64,000 nt of DNA from NCBI GenBank assembly GCA_964017145.1, contig OZ024852.1, positions 1,799,945-1,863,944 of the forward strand, in the 5' to 3' direction. The notes beneath the pieces are model-generated. The model was not told where the DNA came from and searched no databases. It worked only from the letters and a program-made list of their open reading frames with translations. The stretch is from Agrocybe praecox (lineage: Eukaryota; Basidiomycota; Agaricomycetes; Agaricales; Agrocybaceae). Position 1 is the first letter of the stretch. Each line of letters opens with the position of its first letter. Positions 42,201-52,231 of this stretch are shown in pieces. The position numbers and the translations under genes are program-made.

Positions 42201-44824
42201 ACGCGTCTGGGTTTGTTAAGCCGTAGCGGGGACCGAGGTAGGTTCATATCTCTTCCTTAGAGTCTAGTTCTGTTTGACTGTCGTTACATACACACACCGT
42301 CGACGATCGAAGCAGAGTCATCCGGCAACGCAAGGTCATGCATCTCCACTTTGGGCCAATTACCAAGAGGGGCAAAGATAAGGCGTGTTCTTGATGCGCT
42401 ACCTCGCAAAGATGCGAGCACCGTCGAGCCAGAGCCACTGAGAAACGTTGGACGTCGTCCAACCCTGAGCTGAGGGGCGGAGCCTGGGGCCCGCCGCCCA
42501 ATCCCAAATGGTAATCATCCCAATTAATTTTGCGGGTTTATTTTTATTTTTTAATTCCTTGAAGAGTGCTCGATCCTGAAGGAAAGTTGATACTTGACAC
42601 ACAAGGAAACCTCCTTCGAGGAACACTGGAACAAGTTGATTCCCCAGTGGTGACAGTGTGTATGCGCGGGCGCGGGCGCCCGCCCATTCTCGTCATCTAC
42701 TAGCCTGCATTTGTAACTCAGAAGAAGCAAGAAGAGCTACTCCTTGAGCGTTTCACAAGGCACCGGCGACACCTAAGCACATAAGCAACGTTGACTGAAA
42801 ATAATCAAGCTCGTTAAAGCACGATTTCGAAATCGCCATCCCTTGCCCTGGAAGCCGGGTCGCGTTTCGCGCTAGCCCTCTTGCGTTTACAGACGGGGTG
42901 CACAGTACGCATCAGAAGAATGTCAGACGCGCAGAAGCTTATCTTTGTAAGAAAGGCGCCCTGACTAAATGGAACAAAACTGCACTGCGCCATCCCAAGG
43001 AAGCAATACTGCGGGCGTAGAACGGTTGGTGGATGCTGCTGTCACGGAAATGTTAATCCATGATCCTCCTGCATAATGAAGGAAGGACGAGAGTTGAAGC
43101 GTTGAAGATTCGGTCATTGTTTAACGCAACGAACGTTGCCTTGTCATGAGGCCTTCATAAATTTATTTCATCCAGGTACACACGGCTTGTGACTGTAATA
43201 CAGCTTGTCGAATTGATTTGAGAACTTGAAGTCTCTCGAGCGACGCGGTGGTGACATAATAGGACAGACACTGAAACTCTGGGCAACAGTAGGTCCAGTC
43301 ACGGGAAAGACCTGATATAGAAAAAGTTTGGCATCAACGGGGCCCTGGACTGGATTAAACTAAACCCAAGAAAGCATAGTCTCGAACATTTCGGAGGTTG
43401 AGGAATTGTAAATGACCGACCGGCATGTTGCGCAGTTGGTAACCTATTGACCGGCTAGAACACGTTTGACGAGATGGGTGTCTGTCCTGAAGGAGAGGAT
43501 GTAAAAGTAGGGGTCATGACGGGACCATGTGACGGGAACCATGAATAATGGGTGGAATTGCCGATGATAATTTACGCGTCCCAACGTACTATCTGGACGT
43601 GGCAAGTTGATAGATTGTTTTGTTAATGTGCTACATGGACAACCTGAATTTTGAATCCGACGCGCGTACGTCAAAAAAGAAGCTTCTGCAAGACGTGTTA
43701 GTTTTGAGGGTGTTGTTGTTATAGAATGAGCTGAAAATCAGGCGGAACGAAGATGTGACATGGATGCCTATGGATAACTAGTGCCACTGGGAAATACGAG
43801 AGCTTTAGTACTTTCTTGAAGACGTCGAGTTGCGGAAAGGTCAAAGGTGACTTGACTAATTGACTACTGTGGTTCACGGATTACGAAGGACGACAGGTCT
43901 AGGGTATGGTCATGCCAAGAGGACGACAAAGACGATCTCTACCCTCTACAGTAAGTGCGTTGCAAACCTCAGGATATGATAGGGTATATCAAGCAGGTTT
44001 TGCCACATTATGAGTAACCAGACGTCTGGAATGACAGAAACAGCAACGTCGCAACTTGTGAATGCAGAATCAGATGCTTGATGCAAAAAGTATATCTTCC
44101 TGGTTCAAGGACTGCGATAGAACTGAAAAATGATGACATACATTATGACCATGTTATCCAGATGATTCCAGTCTAAACAAAACTTACTGAACACACTTGA
44201 GCACTACGGGCTGCGAGAACGCCTCCGGGCTTCCTGCTGATACAGCCACCACAGGGCAATTGTCAAAAGCTCCTTAGTCTGGGACTGGTGCCTAGGCTAT
44301 CCTGGTGTCGTATCCAAATATAGAGCTTGGAGACTTAAACCTCGACATCCATCTAGCTGTCATCCATTGGTCGTTGTCGTCTGGTACCTTACGGAAGATA
44401 ATCGGGGTCACATCAACAGAGAAAAGAGCGGATATGAAAAAAGAGATTTAGTCGAGCCGACCGCACATTACACCGCGCAGTGAAAAGTGGGTAGAACTTC
44501 AAGTGAAGATTGATATCGAAGGCTCTCAGAGACCCGAGAGCGGAACCGGGAAGATTGCAAATAGTATGTTGTGATTCCTTGTTTGGCAACGGATCACAGG
44601 ACATTGACGGCATCCGGTATTCAAAGCACACCTCCGGAACCGGACGAACTTTGGTGCTTATCCTCACCCTTCATTCGTTCCTCGTCTATAGCGTTTATCT
44701 AGCTTTACTTACCGGTCGGTCACTCGTAAACAGAGCAGTCATGATATACGTACACATTGGATAGACATACGAGCATACATAAAGCCTATCCAATACAATC
44801 GGGCGCGACAAATGGGGTGAGCGC
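42201..44824. other. Gene-poor stretch, possibly decayed repeats
   Basis: Many stops in all frames. A 12-bp GC palindrome GCGGGCGCCCGC is at 42672-42683. No coding family is recognised in frames at 42244-42626 or 43444-43674 (minus). The texture suits degenerate transposon sequence, but no diagnostic motif was found. Confidence 0.35.
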
Positions 44825-45635
44825 GGACAGTCAGTCCGCCCAAAGTTTTGTCAGCACTCCCACGGATTCGAAGCTGAATTTTGACAGAAGCCGTCATAGG
44901 AGCCGCGTCGGCCATCGATCAGAAGGCCTCAAATGCCGAGCGCTGTTCTTCTTTGCCGGTACATTGCAATCTCACCAAGTTGAATCGTAAAAGTCAGTAG
45001 CCATCATGTTTTGACGAATTGTAGAGGCTACTCGGAGCAAAGAAGTTTCTTTTTGTACCTAAGGTTGCACACTTTTTTTTAAGTCATGTATGTCATCACT
45101 CAAAATGTCGTATTTATTAAATTTTTGCAACTTTGAAATCTAAAAATGCAAAAAGATGAATGAGTGAAGGAGGTTCGAACTACAGGCCTCATGGAGTCAA
45201 AAGGACTCAGTTATTTAGAGAACTTAACCACTATACCAAGCAGACATTGACAGTTTTTGAAACGGGAGGAATTTAAAGCATATCCACGACGCTTCTGTTC
45301 CGCAAAATTTAATTTATTTCAGGGTTCTCAAGGGAGTACGGTGCTAAATTCTTCGTGAAAAATACATAGGATAGTCTTTGAATAAATTTGGACATATTTG
45401 AGCAGGAATATGTATTATAGCTCGGCCTATGTCTTGTTTCTAGACCCTCATCGTCGACAGAGACGCTTAGCGGCCCTGATGGGCCTTACTAGGCGGAGTA
45501 CGAACTGTATTGACATGCCGTGACATGCCGTTATGAATTCCTGACGTGACTTCCCTGTCAAAGAAGGAAAGAAGCGTGGAAATGAGCGTGGAAATGCTGA
45601 CAAAACTTTGGGCGGACTGACTCTTCGGTGAGCGC
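44816..45635. mobile_element. Non-autonomous inverted-repeat transposon (MITE-like) with 9-bp target duplication
   Basis: GGTGAGCGC stands at 44816-44824 and again in direct orientation at 45627-45635. The 802 bp between them carry inverted repeats four bases in from each end. Left, 44829-44864, begins AGTCAGTCCGCCCAAAGTTT; the right end, 45587-45622, is its reverse complement at 34 of 36 positions (28 in a row identical). The outermost four bases (GGAC and, reversed, GAAG) match only partly. No transposase frame lies inside. A 9-bp duplication with long inverted repeats suits a Mutator-like family; hAT (8 bp) is the alternative. A tRNA-like segment sits near the centre. Confidence 0.75.
45165..45248 (-). 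other. tRNA-like sequence with Pol III A and B boxes
   Basis: On the minus strand, TTGGTATAGTGGTTAAG fits the A box (TRGYNNANNNG), and 55-60 nt on AGTTCGAACC fits the B box (one mismatch from GGTTCGAACC). GAGTC-CTTTT-GACTC between them makes a short hairpin like a long variable arm. The acceptor arm does not pair and no standard 7-nt anticodon loop forms, so it is a tRNA-derived fragment or SINE-like promoter, not a working tRNA. Confidence 0.5.
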
Positions 45636-46082
45636 TTATATCGGATGTGCCTGTTGATGACATATCTTGTATTGTATATGAGTCCTGTGCTGTCCTGTGT
45701 CGTACGGGTGTCATCCAAGGTGATTCACCAATAGAAAGAAATCGCGGATCCAGAGGAACCCGCAATATCAGTTATACCTCCGTTTTATCATCGCCTAGTG
45801 ACTCAAGTCAAAAGGTACATAAAAAACCGTAACTATCAGTCAAAATAGAGTAGTGATCGTGGTTGGTTACTCGTCGCACTGCTGGTGACAAAGCTGAGGA
45901 CATAGTATAGGAAAGGAGTCTCAGTTTATCTTAATGAGGCTTTTGATCGTGGTATACATACATGCTTAGTCTCTCGAGGAACTTGAAATAGAGATATCGG
46001 GTGTTGCGCAAGCGAAATCCGGAAAGCTTTCAGGGGGCAGAAAGGCGCATTGCGTGGCTAGAATTACGGAATCGCTGGTTTA
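45636..46082. other. Spacer right of the transposon
   Basis: 447 bp with no gene seen; it includes the 3' flank of the coiled-coil gene. Confidence 0.4.
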
Positions 46083-47274
46083 CTAGTCTCCTGTCCACCC
46101 AAGGCGCCTGAGGTCCTTCAGACATTCATCCGTTTCTTGCTGAACCTTTGTCCAGTCGTTGATTATTTGCTGATAGCCACCGTTTTTGCCGTCCACCAAT
46201 AGTAACATGGATTCATATTCCAGCAGCTCTCGATCCAAAGTTGAAATTTCAGCTTTCATCTTTTTTTCATCTTCCTTCAGTGAGGCGTAAGCGGCGGTTA
46301 GTGCATCAGAGATGCTTATAGGTCTTTTCTCCATCTTAGACTTTGATCGATGAGAATAGAGGCTCCTCTGAGATTGCTCTTTCACCAGGGATAATTTGAT
46401 GAGGGAAGCTTCAATCGTGGCCGCCAGAAGGCCAATAGAAGCAGATCGCGCAGCGTCATGAAGAGGAAATATCGTATCAGTAGCTTGCGTTGACTTGTCC
46501 TCCAGATCTTTGCGATTCTGGTCCATATGTTAGAGATAACTGAACCAAGGCAGCAGATTATTAGTTACCTGGGCAATTCCGTCGATTAATTGAGATATGC
46601 GCATCGCGGTGGTCTCTAGTTCTCCTTGAAGGGAATCGGATTCTATCTCAGCTTTATGGAGTTCTATTTGTTCCAATAATGTTGAAGGATATTTCTGGTT
46701 TTTGTCCGAACGCTCCTCTGTCAAATTGGCATCTATCGGCACAACTTCTCAGTAATTCAAAAATCAAAAGTAAAAACACATATATGCGACGTACCTCCGC
46801 AAAGATACTCTGCTATTGAGCAAAGGACGGCTTGAATATCTGATAGTAACCGTTGCCGGATTACAGGCCCAAGCTATAATTATGATGATAAACTGTCAAT
46901 ATCCCACTCGTCGGATAGAGTTGGTAGCAATGGCAGTACATACGTGGCGACGAGTTGGTGTTCCGTATGCGGTTAAATCTTGCCTATCGAAAATATCGTG
47001 TGTTCTCGAGGATTCTAAGTTGTATTCTGATTGCTCTGCCATTAAGAACGCCACAGAAATGTCTTGTAAAAACTCCTGAGAAAGAGTCCGAAGGAGTGAA
47101 TGGTATCCAATGCACATGCGTATTTTATTGAGCCATATTCACCTGGGCAGATGGTTCATCCGAGTCTGATACAATTGACCGAAGCAAGTTGAGATACAAC
47201 CGTGTACTAGTATTACTAGACGGGGTCATTGAGTCCGAGATTGCCATATGTGACATGATATTGTCGCAAGACAT
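46083..47274 (-). CDS. Coiled-coil protein of unknown function
   Basis: Five exons are reconstructed on the minus strand, with matching phases. They begin with MSCDNIMSHMAISDS at 47274 (MSHMAIS is an alternative start), then EFLQDISVAFLMAEQSEYN, LGPVIRQRLLSDIQAVL, DANLTEERSDKNQKYPS and NRKDLEDKSTQATDTIF, and end in RRLGWTGD-stop, for about 325 aa. The last two exons are rich in heptads (LEQIELHKAEIESDSLQGEL; KEDEKKMKAEISTLDRELLE). No signal peptide, membrane helix or catalytic motif is seen. The make-up would suit a spindle, kinetochore or tether subunit, but I do not recognise the family. Confidence 0.65.
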
Positions 47275-47599
47275 TGGGCGTCGGGCACACAGGAGATATT
47301 ATATAGAATGAAGTACGTTTTGGGAACGTTTGCGGTAACAGAGAAGGTGGGGAGTTATGACGGAAGCCAACTCAATTTCAACTCAATTTCAGAAATGATA
47401 GAGAACCGTCACAATCTGTGACGACACGCTATTCGAACTCACATGATGTGACGGGCACGCGCGATTTAATTTGGGCTGGCCCACTCTCTTCAAAATCGTT
47501 ACCGGTTGGAAATCATGGTGTATATACTTATAATGTTATGATTAGAAAATTATAGAAAGGCATTGGTTTGCATAGCCGTCCTGAAAGTTTATAATTCTC
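47275..47599. other. Spacer between same-strand genes
   Basis: 325 bp holding the coiled-coil gene promoter and COQ6 3' flank. It contains the repeated word CTCAATTTCA (twice near 47370-47391). No ORF. Confidence 0.4.
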
Positions 47600-49609
47600 C
47601 TACTGCTGGTAGTAACGAGCGGCTACACTTCTCACAGCCGAACCGATTGCGCTTCCCAATAGTCCCTGTACAGCAGTGACGGCTTGAGCACCAGAAACCA
47701 AAGTTTGCACTGCAGACCCAGCAAGGGTCCATGCATTTACACCCACTTCCCCGGCATGTTTGCTTTGATTTTTGGCTCCCGCTGTCATCATTATCCCAGC
47801 CTTGATAGAATCCAACTCGTTCAGAACTTCAACCCCAACTGATCTTGCCCACACGATGGGCTGGATTTCAGTGGAATACACCTTATGGAGTTTGTCGACC
47901 GAAGACATTATCGTATGATTCGCAAGGTATCGCTCCTGCGAGTACGGCAGGAGTGCCGTATAGGATCCTGTTCAAAAGATGAGCCGTGTTATAATGTAAG
48001 CATGTTCAAGTCGTACCTATGTCTCCGCCAGTTAGCAAGCTATTCTTGATGCATTTAACTAAGCATTCCGCATCTGCGAGCCCTAGGTTGAGGCCTTGCC
48101 CCGCCAATGGATGGACAGTATGTGCCGCATCTCCGACGAGAACTGTCCTCGATCCAGGTCCCTCTCCAATATATGATTCAGCGTGATTAAATCGAAGGGG
48201 GAACGAGGCCATCGTTCCAGGCTGAATCGAATGTATAATTGGGGGCACAAACTCCGAATCAGCTGGTGGAATTCCAGTATTGTCAGGCACCATGGCGGAT
48301 GCATATATAGAGTGGTTATCAATTCCATGCGTTTGTTCACGCCATTGAATTTCTTGCTGTATTTGTTCTGGAGAAATGGGAGAACCAACGGCATGGGCCT
48401 CTAAAATTCTGGAGTGTAGGTATTTTATGGATGTGTATGGTAATCGGAAGGTAGCATTGATCATGAGAGCAAGAACTTGAGGATCACATGCGAGTAGCGC
48501 AGCTGCAAGCGGGGGTTTTGTTGACCAAACAAGAGAAGATATGGTGGGTGTAAGTGGAAGGTATGCTATGGGCCCAGTGGGTAAAAATCGTTGGTAGGCA
48601 GTCGTGTTGTGACCTTCGAATGCGCCGCGGGGGCGATGTGATAGAGTAGCTACAATAGCCTGAGTGTCGTAAGACCATCCAAAAGATGGTATATTCGCAA
48701 AGGCGCGAACCGGGGAATTGAAGCCGTCAGCGCCAATCTGTATTATGTAGTCAGCTATCAGAAAATTAAAATGATACACTAGCCTAATTTCTCACCAAAA
48801 GCCTCGCTCGTAAGATTTGGTTATTATCGAGTTTTAACAAGGGCCATCCTCCATGTTCTGCGTCGCTTTCAATAGATGTAACTTTTGTTCTTTGCATAAT
48901 TTGCACTTCGGGAATGCTGTCTAACTGGCGGAGGAGAGCTCGTTGAAGGTTCAAATTTTCTGTCAATCGAGCCATTCCAGACTTCCCGGAGTGCGCTGAC
49001 ATTTCGTTGGCATGAAATTCAATGCGGGCATCTGATATCCCGTCCCAGACCTATGGAAAGCATATCACGACAAGTCGTTCAAACCTTTGAGACATAGTAC
49101 TTACTTGGAGTTGTTCCACCGAACATGTACGCCCTTCATCGACATAGTCCCAGCAGCCAGTTTCTAATAACCTTTAGATAATGCTCCGACTCCTCCATGA
49201 ACTCCATACCTTGCAAGAAAGCATGAGATGCGTTTGTTAGTGAACTAACACGGTTGGAAAACGAATCGGACGGAGGATTCCATGTTTTGGTTTTACTCAA
49301 ATCCCCTCCTTCGACCAAGGTAATGCTCGCATTTTTCCTAATGAAAGAAGATGAGCCTGTAATGAATTTAGCTTCGAGATTTATCTAAAGAAAGCAGAAG
49401 CCCATACCCAAAGCGCTGGCTATAGCAAGCCCAGCTGGCCCTCCCCCGACGATAACGATATCACGATTAACAATATCAGGACTATGTGTTGAGAAGTTCT
49501 GTTTCCTGCCAATTTGTCTAAGGATTTGCAAGCCGATACCGCGGCTTGCTCTGGTAGTTGTCACCGTCGATGTTAAGGACATTGCTCGGAATATTTGCAC
49601 GTGTGACAT
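47600..49609 (-). CDS. COQ6: COQ6 flavin monooxygenase of ubiquinone synthesis
   Basis: A multi-exon gene starting at ATG 49609 (MSHVQIFRAMSLTS; a second ATG lies 9 codons on). The head is Ser/Thr/Arg rich (TTRASRGIGLQILRQIGRKQ), a mitochondrial targeting sequence. FAD-binding motifs appear in order: DIVIVGGGPAGLAIASALG (dinucleotide fold), IGADGFNSPVRAFANI (GADG motif), and VLVGDAAHTVHPLAGQGLNL with GLADA (GD motif). The enzyme hydroxylates ring carbon C5 of the ubiquinone precursor in the matrix-side CoQ synthome, taking electrons from ferredoxin. The C-terminal exon (SSVDKLHKVYSTEIQPIVWA) closes the fold; the last ~35 residues are Ala/Gly/Val rich. It is divergent from SEC6. Confidence 0.95.
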
Positions 49610-49705
49610 GTATATTATGCCGGGCCGGCGACGGGCGTCCTTTGTACTCGGAGTGGAGGCTGGTTGCCGTGGTCGTAATTGCTTTCAACACCTTCTTTGA
49701 CGTTC
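49610..49705. promoter_or_regulatory. 96-bp bidirectional promoter COQ6 / SEC6
   Basis: The two ATGs are only 96 bp apart on opposite strands. The spacer has a GCCGGGCCGGCGACGGGCG block (about 49618-49636). If both starts are right, leaders are tiny or the promoters overlap. Confidence 0.5.
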
Positions 49706-52118
49706 ATGGCCGCCCCCACAGGGCCTGTCTCTGCTGCTCAGGCTATAGGAGAGTACTTGCAGGCCCCAGACGATCTCGTTAAAGTATCTGCCTTCCGGAA
49801 GAAACTGGAGAAAGAGAAGGCTTCAATAGATACGAGACTCAAGAATGGCGTCAAGGAACAACTACAAGCAACACGGCTGGGATTAAAGAAGTTTCTTAGC
49901 ACCAGAGACAATGTCCAAGCGATCAAAGACGAAATGTTGACCATAGAAAAAGAATGCGACGATCCTTCTGTTCGAGTAGCGACTTTCGACCAAATTAGTA
50001 GAGTGAGAATCGCCCTCGCCATTTTTACCGCAGCGATCTGAACTATGCATAGGTTTCCCTGGTTCATCGGAACTTTGAGTCTACAGAAGAAATGGTCAAC
50101 AACTTACTTGATATGGCTGCACAATTGGATGGTTTGGAACACATGCTTGCGGCTGATAGTAGAGAAATCGTTGGACCTTCACCGAATCTCCTTATAATAC
50201 ACTTCCAACTCAACCAACTTGAACGTTTCCGGAACCAGACTATGCACCAGGCCAAGAAAGCGTCTCCGAGTTCCCAAGCCACCTTAACCAGGTGGTTTGA
50301 GCGCCTCAACAAAACAATTGCCCAATTCGACGAACATATCATTCATTTGGCTCAGAATGTCTTGAATCTTGTTCGCGCTGGTCACTCTGATGTGGTCGTG
50401 AAAATGATCAAGATAGCGGAGGTGGAAGGTAGAGAGGATGAAAAAGTAAGATACACGCTGCGCAATCTTTGTGGATGACACCAATAACATCTCCATGCAG
50501 GCCGTGGTCATGCGCTTCGTGAAGAAAGCTGCGAAGATTGACGCTGCCCTGAAGTTCAAATCATTGCAAGCAGATGCGCGGGTGCTTAAGCACTACCGGT
50601 CTAAAATTATGAAGGCTATTACACAGTCTATCCATGACAAAATGGAAGACGCATACAAACAAATGGAAAATGACCCTGTTGCTTTCCTGGGCAGCTTGAC
50701 TTGGCTTTATCAAGATATCCTACGCATTGAAAGTGACGTAGTTCCTTGTTTTCCTCCCGACTACGACATATACTCCCTGTACCTTCGAGAATATCATAAA
50801 TCTCTCAACTCCATTGTAAAGAGGATAGCAGCCGCAAAGACAGAGGCTAGTGTACTGCTGGCCCTGTACGAATGGTTAAAAGAGTACAAGGCCAACATGA
50901 AGGAATTAAATGTCTCATCGGAATTGCTGGATCCTCCACTACTAGACGGCAAAGAACAATCGCTCATTGAAGATTATGTCCAACTGATCATTCAAAAACT
51001 CGACGAATGGTCAGCAAATCTGATGAAGACGGAAATTGCTGAGTTCACCAAACGCGATGAACCTCCTGAGATAGACAGTGACGGTCTTTACGGCACACAA
51101 GGAGGTGTAATTCTGTTCCAGATGGTCAACCAACAAGTCGATCTCGCTACAGAAAGTGGTCAAGGCGCTATCCTTGCACGCGTCGTGGGTGAAATCAATC
51201 GCGTAATGCGTGGTATCCAGGAACAATGGTCGAAGGTGATCGACGCTGAATTCAAGAAGCAAATGGACAAACCCGAAGAAGTTGCTGGCGGTCTAGTGGA
51301 ATACTGCATCGCCCTGGCCAACGACCAGATAAAGTCTGCAGACTTTTCTGAAGGCCTGCTATCTCGATTGGAATCTCTTGTCTCCGAGAAATATGCCACT
51401 CCTATCAACGAAAGGCTGAACGATGCTATCGATGGGTACCTGGACGTCGCTAAGAAATGCATGCAAACACTTATCGATATCATCTTCAACGACTTGAAGC
51501 CTGCAACCAAGAATTTGTTCCAGCTGCCATGGTATGATGGAATCATGCGCCAGATTATAGAAACGATGCGAGACTACATGACGGATTATCAAGCCTATCT
51601 CAACAACTCCTTGCTCGAATTGATGGTTGGCGATCTCATAGACACTTTCCTCTTGACATACTTGAATGCATTGGCCAACGCCCCGAAACTCAAGATGCCA
51701 GCTGCTGCCGAGCGATTCAAAGAAGACATAACAGAAGTCTTTGAATTTTTCATCACGCTGGCTCCCACCAAGGAAGTTGAGGCACGCTTTGAAGTATTGG
51801 AGTCAATACTAGCCATGTTGGAAGCATCCAAAGATATTGCTTTCCTTTCTTTCTGGTCCTTTGCGAAAGTTCATGGACCAAACATTGCTTTCGTGGAAGG
51901 GCTAATGAAGTCCAGAGGAGACTTTGACCGCTCGGCGGTAAGCGAAATCATGGATAGTATAAAACGTAAAGTCAAGGACGAAGGAATAACAGACCGTGAG
52001 TACCCTTTCATGCCAGCACGAACCTTGTAACTGACGTATTACTGCATTAGCACCGGAACCGACGATAATGAAAAAAGTCAACGTTCAAAATGCATTCTCC
52101 CGGTTCTTACGCACATAA
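49706..52118 (+). CDS. SEC6: Exocyst complex subunit SEC6
   Basis: Four exons: MAAPTGPVSAAQAIGEYLQA from ATG 49706 (the frame upstream starts with TTG) to ISR; VSLVHRNFESTEEMVNNLLD to EDEK; the long exon from AVVMRFVKKAAKIDAA; and a last short exon PPEPTIMKKVNVQNAFSRFL ending at 52118. About 750 aa, the usual size. Sec6 is a core exocyst subunit that tethers secretory vesicles to the plasma membrane at hyphal tips and septa and contacts Sec9. Supporting features are the N-terminal coiled coil (LKNGVKEQLQATRLGLKKFL), the central VVPCFPPDYDIYSLYLREYH and C-terminal helical rods with LLELMVGDLIDTFLLTYLNA. No truncation is seen. Confidence 0.93.
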
Positions 52119-52231
52119 AATATTGTATAGATATATCTTTCTTTTCTCTGACCGATCCACTGCACTGTATTTCTACCCCACAAACTTGCATTCGCATTAT
52201 ATCCCACATTTGGCCGCTGTTGTCTAGGAAT
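52119..52231. terminator. Convergent 3' spacer SEC6 / QNS1
   Basis: Only 113 bp separate the stops of two converging genes, so their 3' UTRs probably overlap. No separate terminator motif is distinguishable. Confidence 0.35.

Noticed and set aside
45165..45248. Functional tRNA gene
   Set aside because: A and B boxes are present but the acceptor stem and a 7-nt anticodon loop do not form.
44816..45635. Tc1/mariner element (ends reading AGTC, near CAGT)
   Set aside because: No TA duplication is present; the direct repeat at the borders is 9 bp.
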